A stretch of DNA of 64,000 bases from Lactuca virosa (taxonomy: Eukaryota; Streptophyta; Magnoliopsida; Asterales; Asteraceae), in the NCBI GenBank assembly GCA_928212115.1, contig CAKMRJ010001112.1, forward strand, positions 400,396,431 through 400,460,430. Direction: 5' to 3'. Shown piece by piece: positions 54,006 to 63,957 of this stretch (its first letter is position 1; every line of letters begins with the position of its first letter). The position numbers and the translations under genes were made by a program. A model generated the notes under the pieces. The model did not search any database and was not told where the DNA came from. It saw only the letters and a program-made list of their open reading frames with translations.

Positions 54006-55565
54006 CTGGAAAAAAAACAAAGTTTATATTAGATAAGGATCCTTAATATAACACCCAAATGAAATATTAAAGCTATGACCCAACACAATATTCTACAATT
54101 CGGAAGAGGGATTCCGTAATCCAATTGTAAAATATTTGAAGGTAGGTAAATGACGATTTACCAATTTCCACCATGAAAAACAAAAATGAATATTAGGTTT
54201 TAAATGAATTGAAATTTCTAGATTCTTTGAGATTCATTGAATCTTTTCAATGGCATGTTTAAATCTCGATTATGCCCTTCAAGTTTGTGACGGGGATACC
54301 AAGGATCACAAACAATGTGTGAATAACCATGCAAATGTGCTTGGTACTCTTAATGTTACATATAACTTGATCAATGTGGCGGTTAACCACACACGCTCCA
54401 TTGATCCATGGTTAACATCAAGCTACCTTTTGCCACCCTTTCTAGTCCCAAATTAGTGTGTCGTTTAATCACACACGCTCCACTAACAACTTAGCAAGGT
54501 GTAAAGTGCAATTTCATGGAATAGCACCATTTTCACATTTTTCCTAAAGTAACTAAGATTGGGAATTTATAAAAGTTTAGTTACTTTATAATATCATTAT
54601 ACTTATTAATGAGGATTAATGTCCTATACTACCCGTTCGGCTGACGACCCTCCACTAGTCAAGAGTGCGGTGGTAAGAGTGGATACCCAATGGCGGTCAT
54701 CTTATAGGTCGCTTCCTTAAACACCCCTAAAAGACTAGCTTTGTGAATGAGACCTACTAACGGTAAGACTGACTTTTCTTATACATATATATAAGTACTA
54801 AACTTTAATATTATAATAGTATAGGGTTGGATTTTAAACTTTTAATATTCTAGGGTTTAGAATTAAAGTTTCATAAATGAGACTTTTCAAATTCCAAAAC
54901 TTGAGGGCAAGTTTGGAAACTCTTCAAAACCTCTTGAGTTTTAGGATTTAATTTACATAAATTAGACTTTCCAAGTTCCATAACTTGAGGACAAGTTATG
55001 AAACTCTTCAAGACCTTTGGAATTCTATAACTTAAAAGGTTAATGTTTCATGAATGAGACTTTTCATATTCCATAACTTGAGGACAAGTTATGAAACTCT
55101 TCAAGAAACATTTAGATCAAATTTAACTAATACAATTATCACATAATTTATCATTTACCAATTTGACCTAATACTAGTCATATAGCAAGATAATTTCAAA
55201 TTCTACAAATAATTAGTTTTTCACAAAATCAAGTCATTATCTTAAAATTTGATAATCATCATGTTATTGGATGGGGATAATCATTATCATATTAGTAAAA
55301 TCGAATTTTATGAACCAAAACAGTTTGTGGTAATGATCATAATCCAAAACAGGCCAAAAACTCAGAAAAACTACCATCTGATGATCCAACTCGTCGAGTC
55401 AAGCAATGGACTCGTCGAGTTCATCGCCAGATTATCCAACTTGTCGAGTCCAATCATAGGACTCGTCGAGTCCATCAGTCAGTGGCCAGAAATTTTAATT
55501 TTTCAGCTTTGAAAATCAAACAATTGCATCAATATAATAGAAAACACCCTAGCCTCTGATACCAC
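54006..55565 (-). other. Copia-L 5' leader with hairpin arrays and palindromes
   Basis: Untranslated leader. Hairpin units: 54369-54406 (stem GATCAATG/CATTGATC around GGTTAACC) and 54453-54486 (TTAGTG/CACTAA). 'ttcggctgacgaccctccac' is at 54635. Three AGGA/AGGG-loop hairpins lie in a ~90-bp degenerate tandem repeat (54894-55093). Four CGTCG palindromes (one with a mutated arm) are at 55387-55472. The primer site is at 55552-55564. ORFs 54250-54456 and 55249-55512 on the plus strand are chance frames. Confidence 0.8.
54894..55093 (-). repeat. Array of three AGGA/AGGG-loop hairpins, Copia-L leader
   Basis: 54894-54916 (AAACTTG/CAAGTTT, AGGG loop), 54979-55000 and 55072-55093 (both CATAACTTG/CAAGTTATG, AGGA loop). 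Each is followed by 'gaaactcttcaa' and preceded by 'gacttt(t)c', giving units of 85-93 bases. Confidence 0.85.
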
Positions 55566-56344
55566 TGTTGGGTTCTATGTACTCTAACCTCCCTATGGTG
55601 CACATACAACCCTAATGCTTTGGATTAAAGTTTTCTCTAATTATACATGCAATATTCATTTTTCCAAAGCATGAAGCCTAACTAGCATTTAAAGGTGATA
55701 TATGAATCATAAAAACTAGTTAGAAGATTACCTTGTGTAGTAGCTTGTAGAATCTTGGCCTTAAAAGAACTTAGAACCTCAAGTGTGATGCCTCAAACAA
55801 GTCACAAACACCAATAAACAATTAGAGGACAATGAGAGAGGTTTAGGAGACACAAAATCGGTTATACTCTTCTTGGAATACATGTGGTGGCCGATTTTAG
55901 AGCTTAGGGTACACATTTATAGTGTAGAATTCCAAGAGTCATTTGTAACCCTAATTCTTACACTTAAGCTTATGATCCAACAATTGATTTGGGCTAACAC
56001 TTCACGGACGAACTTATAAGCTTAGTCCATCACAAATCAATCATGGATCATTAGCCCAAATCATATGTATCACTGATTTATATAAAAAGTCCCCGTTAAT
56101 TTAATTAGTCTATTTTTATATCACTAAATTAATTCCAAATTAATTCTTGATCAATACTAATTAAATAATATGATTTCTGAATTAATATATTATTCTTATA
56201 ATATATTAATAAATCACAAATAACCTCTTTCTCAAATATCCAACCTATCAACTTGTTCTGGTGAAGGCAACCCAAAATGGACCATGCTACTATCGGGTCA
56301 AGTACATACCAATTATAGTTATGGGCTTAGACACCTAATCCAAA
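55566..56344 (-). repeat. Copia-L 5' LTR
   Basis: TGTTGGGTTCTATGTACTC (primer site side) to 'cctaatccaaaa', 779 bp, with the copia LTR landmarks of this window (gtgaaggcaacccaaaatgg, gggtcaagtacataccaa). The minus-strand TATA box CTATAAATG is at 55914-55922. The partner LTR is lost. Confidence 0.85.
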
Positions 56345-56838
56345 AAGCTAAACTTGAACCCAGATCTGAGAGTTATTTTCGTTGGCTATCCACAAAAGTC
56401 ATTTGATACTTGTTCTACATACCTAGTGACAACGTGGTCTTTGTAGATCGAATGGAAATCTTTCACGAGAGAGAGCTCATATCCAAAGAGGACAGTAGGA
56501 GTGAGATTGATCTTGAAGAACTTAAAGAGTCATTGAATGAAGAAACCTTTAAAGACAATATCTCTCAACCTGAGACTGAACCTGTTAATCCCATTGACAA
56601 TCTGTTACCTTTTCATCGATCCATTAGAGTTAGCATGTTATCATGCCACATGAATTTTATGGTTTCCATATAACGACAGATAGGGACACGCTTATTAGTG
56701 ATAGTATATTAGTAAATTTTGATGAGCTAACTAACTAGAAGGAAGTGATGGTAGGCCTTGAGGCTGCAAAATGGAAAGAAGCAATATATAAAGCAAGATC
56801 CAATCCATGAATGATAACCAAGTGTTTGGTTGATGATT
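56345..56838 (+). pseudogene. Copia-N: integrase end to RT start fragment
   Basis: Plus-strand copia sequence on the far side of Copia-L. The frame 56410-56673 reads MEIFHERELISKEDSRSEID, LEELKESLNEETFKDN and NLLPFHRSIRV, the linker between integrase and RT. In the next frame it continues with FHITTDRDTLISDSILVNFD and EAAKWKEAIYKARSNP to about 56830. Both ends are broken: left at the L insertion, right in a direct join to gypsy sequence. Confidence 0.75.
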
Positions 56839-57610
56839 CTGGATTGGTGCCTATGGAGGACATTCAAGTGGATGAGTGCATGAACTACATTGAGAGACCG
56901 GTTGCGATCCTCGATAGGAAGACCAAAGCCCTATGAAACAAGGAGGTGAACCTAGTGAAGGTTTATTGACAGCACCGAAAGGGCTCAGAATGGACATGGG
57001 AGCATGTAGAGTAAATGAGGGAGCACTACCCGGAGCTATTTGCAGCAATGGACTTCGAGGAAGAAGTCTGATTCAAGTGGGGGAGATTTTTAACATCCGG
57101 TTCTGAGGTACGTTTTATTTTGATTTGACTTTGGGGAGTCTCCATAGCATGGGAAGGATGACTACAATGTGGCGAAGTATTTTTAGTCGAGGGTTATTTT
57201 AACTCGCCACGACGTGGAAAGGAAGGCCACGGCGTCGACGCCGCTGACATCTTAAACCCTAAAGTTTTTGAGTTTAGACCTTATTTAAAGGAATAAGGAG
57301 GCCAGGGTTTGCTCACCCTCAGCCTCCACCACCCTCTTTTATCTAGAAGAAAACCCTAACTCTTTTCCTCCATTGTTGAAGCTTTATTGAGTGCTTTTGA
57401 GAGGTCTTGAAGGAAGAAGCAAGAAGGAGTAAACCAAGGATCAGCAAGAGAGTCCTATCTACCTTCGTAGCTCAATTCTGGATCTTTGTAAGTGTTCAAG
57501 GTTCCATCTTTTTTATTATAGAGTGCTAGATCTTGTATTTTGTCCCATTTTCTTCTTAATCCTATTAGATGGGATGGTGAGACTTCATAAAGGTTGCAAC
57601 TTTATAGAGA
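56839..57610 (+). mobile_element. Gypsy-O fragment: integrase tail, polypurine tract and 3' LTR part
   Basis: 56839-57072 encodes in one plus frame with three stops the chromodomain-like end of a Tekay-type integrase: VPMEDIQVDECMNYIERPVA, ILDRKTKAL, RKGSEWTWEHVE and REHYPELFAAMDFEEEV, very close to Gypsy-D. A polypurine tract (agtgggggaga, 57078-57088) is followed by TTAACATCCGG, a mutated LTR start. The LTR part contains CCACG-A-CGTGG (57207-57217) and a plus-strand TATA-like TTATTTAAAGG (57283-57293). It fades out before 57610, where Athila gag remains begin. Confidence 0.8.
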
Positions 57611-57754
57611 AGCTATAAATCGAATCAAAACACTCAGCAAATGAAGAAGAATGGTGTCCAGATCAGCAAAGAGGAGTGAAGGAAATTAGCAATGCCCACC
57701 TTGAGTCTTAGATTTTCAGAATTGACAAAGGTTGTTATCTTACTGACAAAAGAA

Positions 57755-58690
57755 ACGGGTGTTGAACCAAAGGTCAAAACTTGTGGGATATGAGCGTAGA
57801 TTGGGCACCCAACAGACATGTGCCCAATATTACAGGAAGACACAGAAGCTGTCCACGCCATGGGAGGTTAAAAAACACATCAGAGACAGTTTTACCAGTC
57901 GCGTAATAATCAAACTTGGGGAGGATTCCAAAACAATTTCTAGCCAAGACCCCAACATAACTTTCAGCAGAGAAATCAGTACCAACACCCACCTGGCTTT
58001 CAGCAAACTTTTCAGCAAAATCAGCATCGGTCCAATTTTTAGCAACCACATGTTTAACTGCAAGCTAGCAGTTCCAGCATGTCTGTAGAAAACCTTGTTA
58101 AAAGCCTTGCTACCAGTACTCAAGCTTTTCATAATGAGATCAAGTCTAGTATCAAAAATCTGGAGCAGGAGATATCACAAGTCGCGAACTCTATGAGTAA
58201 GCTGGAAGCATAAGCACAAGGAAAATTCCCTTCTCAGATTGAGAAAAACCCAAAGCACCACGGTTGTTTCGTGACTCTCAGAAGCTGTAAAAACTACAAT
58301 GAACCAAATCAGCAAGAAGATGAGGAAGAATAGATTGTAGTTGAGCAAGAATCTGAAGCAAATGAAGAGGTGCAGAAAAAAGACAAGCCTATAGAAGCTG
58401 AGGTAAAAATCACTCCTCCTACTTTTCCCTCAAGACTGAAAAAAAAACAAAAAAAGAGAAGGATGACAGAGAGATTATGGACTTCTTCAGAAAATTTGAG
58501 GTAAACATCCCACTTCTAGATGCTATAAAATAGCTATACCGATATGCAAAATTTTTAAAGGAACTTTGTATTTCTAAAAGAAAATTAAAATGTAGCAAAA
58601 CAGTTAAGGTTAGGGAAAACGTTTCAGCTATTTTACAAAAAAGGTTACCACTAAAATGCAAACATCCATGGGTATTCACTGTTCCTTGCA
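57755..58690 (+). pseudogene. Athila-M gag C-terminal part
   Basis: One plus frame with several stops reads a knuckle-like GHPTDMCPILQEDTEAVHAM, a Gln/Asn/Pro-rich stretch (GFQQTFQQNQHRSNF), SMSVENLVKSLATSTQAFHN, IKNLEQEISQVANSMSKLEA, KFPSQIEKNPKHHGCFVTLR and TPPTFPSRLKKK. This is the layout of Athila Gag ahead of the protease. From 58480 another frame gives FRKFEVNIPLLDAIK, RYAKFLKELCISKRKL and ENVSAILQKRLPLKCKHPWV. ORFs on the minus strand here are shadows. Confidence 0.75.
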
Positions 58691-59456
58691 AGTTGGGGAA
58701 ACTTTCGGTGCCACGTGTCATGTGGGACTTAGGAGCCTCAATAAATATTTTACCATATTCAGTTTTTAAAACTATCGGGGTAGGTCCACTAAGAAGAACA
58801 GGCATTATCATTCATTTGGCTGATCTTTCACTAGTACACCCAAAACGTGTGCTAGAGGACATTTTGATCCAAGTGAATGAGCTGATATTCCCAGTTGATT
58901 TTTACGTCTTAGATATGGGAGATGACGAATCACTGAATTCCATTTCTATTCTTTTGGGGAGACCATTTTTGAAAAATGTAGAACAAAAATAGATGTTTAT
59001 GATGGTACCCTTTCCATGGAATTCGATGGTGAAGTTATCAACTTCAATGTTTATGATACCATGCGCTATCCAGATGATGTTTCAGCTTTTAATTTTATAG
59101 ATGTAATTGAAACCATTAACTACTGAATATTTTGATATTACTAACCGAGAGTCACTGGCTTGAGTACTCCATATAAGTTTGTCTGTTAATGCAGCTCAGG
59201 TTTTATCAGAAAAATACGTTCTTGACAAGAAAGTAAAACAAATGGTAGCTCACACGGATCAACATAAGAAACTCAGGTATGATAATCAGATTTTGAAGTG
59301 ACCTGATTCTAACTCCAAACTTTTTCCTTCTGTAGTGCAACCACCCATCTTGGAGCTAAAAATTCTACCAGAACATTTGAAATATGTTTTTCTTGCGGAA
59401 GAGGAAACATTTCTAGTAATTATATCAAATAAGCTATCAAAAAAGAGGAATCTGAA
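58691..59456 (+). pseudogene. Athila-M protease and linker
   Basis: The frame 58693-58992 contains WDLGASINILPYSVFKTIGV (Asp-Leu-Gly-Ala as active site, which I recall as usual for Athila proteases), GIIIHLADLSLVHPKRVLED and VDFYVLDMGDD, ending SISILLGRPFLKN, the flap-to-C-terminal part of the family. After a stop at 58990 the linker continues in broken frames to QPPILELKILPEHLKYVFLA near 59340-59400, the segment that precedes RT. Confidence 0.8.
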
Positions 59457-60503
59457 TTGATTGGGATTTTGAAGCAGTACAAGAACGTGATTGGGTGGAC
59501 CATAGTAGATATAAAAGGACTCAGTCCATCTTTATGCATGCACAAAATACTGATGGAAGAAGATTCTAGGCCCTCACGAGAAGCCCAGCGAATATTGAAC
59601 CCTCGGATGATGGAGGTAGTTAAGAACGAAATAACGAAACTTTTGGATGTTGGAATGATATACCCGATATTAGACAACAAATGGGCAGTCCAGTTGAGAT
59701 CGTAGCGAAGAAAGCTGGAGTAACAATGGTTGAAAAGAAAGAATGGTAGTTAGTCCCGACTCGAGTTCAGAGTGGATGGCGTGTCTGCGTCGACTACATG
59801 AAATTAAATGCTACCACTCGAAAATATCACTTTCCACTTCCATTCATCGATCAGATGTTAGAGAGACCTACTGGAAAGTCTCATTATTGTTGTCTGGATA
59901 GATTCTCAGGCTTTCACCAGATTCCAATTGCCCCAGAAGATCAGGAGAAAACAACCTTCACCTGCCCATTTGTAACTTTCTCTTACAGACGCATGCCCTT
60001 TGGACTCTGCAATGCACCTTCCACCTTCAAAAGGTGTATGGTAAGTATTTTTTTTGAGTATGTAGAAAATATCATAGAAGTCTTCATGGATAATTTTATT
60101 GTCTATGGAGATTCTTTGATATCTGTCTTAAAAACCTCATAAAAATCTTCAAAGATGCATTGAAACTAACCTGGTCTTAAATTTAGAAAAATGTCACTTT
60201 ATGGTTGACCAAGGTCTGATTTTGGGTCATATTGTTTCAAAAAGAGGCTTAGAAGTAGATAGAGCTAAAATTGATATTATCAAAAGCTTACCCTACCCAA
60301 AGAGTGTTCGGGAAGTGCGTTCTTTTCTTGGACATGCAGGATTTTACAGGAGGTTTTTTAGTGACTTCTCAAAGATAACAATGCCCATCTGTCAACTGCT
60401 AGAAAAAGATGAAAATTTCGATTTTAATGAAGATTGCAAAAAGGCTTTCGACTTGCTGAAAAATCTACTCACTTCAGCTCCCATTATTCAGCCACCAGAT
60501 TAG
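59457..60503 (+). pseudogene. Athila-M reverse transcriptase
   Basis: 59457-59705 reads KQYKNVIGWTIVDIKGLSPS, LCMHKILMEEDSRPSREAQR and RMMEVVKNEITKLLDVGMIY. After a frame change, 59798-60142 gives KLNATTRKYHFPLPFIDQML, SHYCCLDRFSGFHQIPIAPE and MPFGLCNAPSTFKRCM. The catalytic box reads FMDNF (near 60090), where the family has FMDDF, so the second Asp is Asn. 60201-60503 continues with GLILGHIVSKRGLEVDRAKI and REVRSFLGHAGFYRRFFSDF. It is dead by active-site change as well as by frame breaks. Confidence 0.85.
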
Positions 60504-61007
60504 AGTTTTCCTTTCGAGATTATGTGTGACGCGAGCAATTCTGTTGTTGGAGTTGTGTTGGGACAAAGGAAAGATCGGGTCCCCCATGTTATTTATTACG
60601 CCTCAAAAACCTTGGACAGCACGCAAGAAAATTATTCAATCATAGAAAAAGAGTTGCTGACAATTGTTTTGGCGTTGGAGAAATTCAAACAATACTTGCT
60701 GGGGAGGAAAGTCATAATTTTTTCTGACCATGTAGCCATTCAGTATCTTCTCACCAAGAAAGATTCAAATCCAAGGATGATCAGATGGATTATGCTGCTA
60801 CAGGAATTCGACATGGAGATCAGAGACAAGAGTGGGAAAGGAAACCCGGTATTTGATCATCTGAGCCGACTGATCCCACCTGAAGACCCAACACCAGTCC
60901 GCGAAACCTTTCCTGATGAGCATCTTTTCGCTATTCAAAATCCATCATGGTTTGCTGATATAGTGAATTACTTGGTCTCCAGAGAACTCCCTTTAGAACT
61001 CACTTGA
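60504..61007 (+). pseudogene. Athila-M RNase H
   Basis: Frame 60522-61007, in register with RT thumb after one stop. Catalytic Asp of MCDASNSVVGVVLGQ, Glu of YSIIEKELLTIVLALEKF, Asp of IIFSDHVAIQYLL and the terminal Asp of VFDHLSRLIPPEDPTP (usual ADHLSRL). The tether to integrase (NPSWFADIVNYLVSRELPLE) is present. Confidence 0.85.
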
Positions 61008-61059
61008 GCTTAGAAAGGTAAAATAAAGAAGGAGGTGAAAAGATACGTGTGGGAAAAGC

Positions 61060-62244
61060 CATATTTATGGAAATATTGCATTGATCAAGTTATTAGAAGA
61101 TGTGTGCCCTAAGACGAAGTTTAATTAATTCTGAACTTCTTCCATTTTGAAGCTTGTGGAGGGCATTATGGTCCACGACAAACTGCATGCAAAGTTTTGG
61201 ACATCGGTCTTTATTGGCCCCATATTTTTCGTGATTCCTTCCTGTTTTTGCAAAACCTAAGACCGGTGCCAAATGACCAGATCTTTAACCTCTCAAAACC
61301 AAATGCCACTCACCCCGATTCTAGTATGTGAAATCTTTGATGTTTGGGGCATAGACTTCATGGGTCCGTTTCCACCATCATTTGGGTTTGTGTACATCTT
61401 GCTAGCAGTATATTATGTGTCAAAATGGGTTAAGGTGAAAGCTATTCAGACAGATGACGCAAAGGTTGTGGTCGATTTTGTTAAAACTAATATTTTTGCT
61501 AGGTTCGGGACACCAAATGCCATCATCAGTGATCGGGGCACACATTTCTGCAACCACACCCTCGAGGTCGTTCTGAAGAAATACGGTATTACACATCAGG
61601 TGTCAACTGCTTATCACCCACAAGCCAACTGTTAGGTTGAAGCTTCTAAACTGCAGATTAACGGTATCATTGAAAAGACGATCAACCCAATTAAGAAAGA
61701 TTGGAGTATTCGGTTGGGTGATGCATTATGGGCTCCAAGAACAGCATATAAAACTTCAATAGGAATGTCGTCTTATCGAATAGTCTTTGGAAAACCATGT
61801 CAGCTTCCTATGGAGTTATAGCACCGAGTGTATTCGGCTGTTAAGAAACTTAATATGAGCATGGATGAGGCCAGTAAGAAAAGAATGTTAGATATTCAAG
61901 AGTTGGAATAGATCCAGAACAATGCTTACGAGGATGAAGTAATTTATAAGAAGAAGAAAAAAGATTTTCACGAAAAGATGATCTCACGAAAGATATTTAC
62001 TACCGGTCAACATGTAGTCTTGTATCACCCTCGCTTTAAACTTACTTTCGGTATATTGAGGTCGCGTTGGGTGGGACCTTTTGTTGTTACTAACGTGTTT
62101 GATCATGGTGCCATAGAAATCAAAAGCGAACAAATAGGAAAATTTTTCAAGGTTAATGGTCACCGGCTCAAACCTTTTTATGAAGGGTTCCAAGTCACAA
62201 ACGAAGAAGTGGAGGTAGTCGAGATCCCAACATACAAAAATTGA
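61060..62244 (+). pseudogene. Athila-M integrase
   Basis: The N-terminal zinc finger is degraded: HFEACGGHYGPRQTACKVLD keeps the His pair, but the two Cys are lost (FLQNLRPVPND). The core 61273-61635 shows FDVWGIDFMGPFPPS (Asp), IISDRGTHFCN (Asp) and YHPQANC followed by a stop and VEASKLQ (Glu). A further frame contains WSIRLGDALWAPRTAYKTSI, GMSSYRIVFGKPCQLPMEL. The end, 61978-62244, has HVVLYHPRFKLTFGILRSRW, VGPFVVTNVFDHGAIEI and VNGHRLKPFYEGF, the usual Athila integrase tail without chromodomain. Confidence 0.85.
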
Positions 62245-63099
62245 AGAAACCAACTAACAAGATCGAGCCAACGACAGTAAAAATTTACATCTTACTGGGA
62301 GGCAACTCGGGTGTTTGAAGTTTTTATTTTTTGTTTTCAACTTTTCTTTATTTTTAGTGTGTTTTCTTTTATAAGTTCATTAGGTGTTTTTTAAAATTGA
62401 ATCGTGTTCTACCAACATGGGAAACATAGATAGTTTGCGTGTTAAAAAATTTCAAAAATCAGGTCACTTTTTCATAAATGTGATCGCATTTCTTCTTCAT
62501 GCGATCGCATAAACGCTTCGAGGTTTTTAATACTGATTTTCGAGAAAAAATGGAAATTTTGATCGAGGAACCAATTTATGTGATCGCGGATTTACATTTT
62601 TCGTTCGGATTTGTATATCGAGGATTCATAATACCATTTTCAAAACAATAAAATGTGATCGTACATCCTGTTTATGTGATCGCAGATTTTTTTATTTCGT
62701 TCGTATTTTATGTTCGAGGTTTGAGTTAGTAGAAAAATATGCAATCACAATATATTTATCCGATCGTAGATTCGGTTGCGGATTTCAATGTTTTACTTTA
62801 AATACAGATTTCAACCTCATTTGAACACACCCACTTTTAGAAATCTGCAATCTCTCTCTGGCCTTCCCTTTTCACTTGAAAAAAAATCACTCAAACCCCT
62901 CATAAAATTCTCGTTTTTTGTCTGAATCAAGCGTATAAGGTATAAAATTTTATCTTTTTACTTATATACTACTCTTCAATGCTTCTGGAAATGCGATAAC
63001 ACGATTGAAATTTTCCAGCATTTTCGTTTTCTTCGTTTTGAATTTTTGAATTTTTCTTAAATTTATTTTTCAGATCTACACCTTGTTAGAGAAAGTCAG
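62245..63099 (+). other. Athila-M post-pol non-coding stretch with GATCGC motifs
   Basis: No ORF of note. It holds 'actgggaggcaactcgggtg' at about 62293, then about eight copies of a (t/c)g(t/c)gatcgca-type motif (62480-62770), intact as GCGATCGC only at 62502 and degraded elsewhere, followed by a T-rich, leader-like segment. Confidence 0.6.
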
Positions 63100-63313
63100 G
63101 AGCTGGAATGTGGATCGTTTGTTCTAGGCACCAAACAGAAGAGTTTCATCGGAACAAAAATCAAAAAATCAAAAAAATAAAATCAGACGCGAAAAATACA
63201 CTATTGTTCAACGTGCAGTCAGGTATATTCATTATGATATTGAAACTCTTTATTATCTGTCAAATATATCTGTGCGGGCTTGCGTATCCTCTTGGGAGCA
63301 GTTAGTCAATTAT

Positions 63314-63957
63314 TTTTGTTATATGTATACTTATCTGAAAAAATATGTGTCAGGCCTGTCCTTATTCCCTACTTACCTGAAACATGCCTCCCAGAACCCA
63401 GTGTCGGGGCCGAAACGCTGACATTGCAGATGACCCCTTTACCATTCAAGAGGATGATGTAATGGTAAATCTGAACTCCCATGGTGCACTAGAACAATAC
63501 TATCAGCTTCTTACCACATAAGTCTATGCTCAGACTTGGGCTCCTAGTGTTACTCTTCTTGAGGAGTTGCACATTTATGATAGGATTCGCACTCTCTTTG
63601 CCAATATTGGCTGGGAGAGTCTTTTGGCCTTTAACTTTTGTTATATATATACTTATCTGAAAAAATATGTGTCAGGCCTGTCCCTATTCCTTACTTACCT
63701 GAAACATGCCTCCCAGAACCCAGTGTCGGGGCCGAAACGCTGACATTGCAGATGACCCCTTTACCATTCAAGAGGATGATGTAATGGTAAATCTGAACTC
63801 CCATGGTGCACTAGAACAATACTATCAGCTTCTTACCACATAAGTCTATGCTCAGACTTGGGCTCCTAGTGTTACTCTTCTTGAGGAGTTGCACATTTAT
63901 GATAGGATTCGCACTCTCTTTGCCAATATTGGCTGGGAGAGTCTTTTGGCCTTTAAC
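63314..63957 (+). repeat. Tandem duplication, two copies of 322 bp
   Basis: 63314-63635 and 63636-63957 match base for base except for a handful of substitutions (atatgtatac/atatatatac, gtccttattccc/gtccctattcct). The duplication covers the start of the downstream ORF. Its period is not a multiple of three. Confidence 0.95.

Larger units (their letters stand above)
39952..56344 (-). mobile_element. Copia-L: Ty1/copia element carrying three further insertions
   Basis: Minus-strand copia element. RNase H remnant through RT lies at 39952-41649; integrase continues at 49399-49461 (after Copia-E) and 52062-52991 (after Gypsy-G), gag at 53160-54005, leader to 55565, 5' LTR 55566-56344. Primer site gcctctgatacca is at 55552-55564. 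The 3' LTR and end of RNase H are lost to the left of Copia-K. The integrase frame resumes with matching sequence across the E and G insertions, so all pieces belong to one copy. Confidence 0.88.

Noticed and set aside
57759..58088. 109-aa plus ORF and overlapping minus ORFs
   Set aside because: Another plus frame gives Athila Gag features across the same bases; these ORFs carry none.
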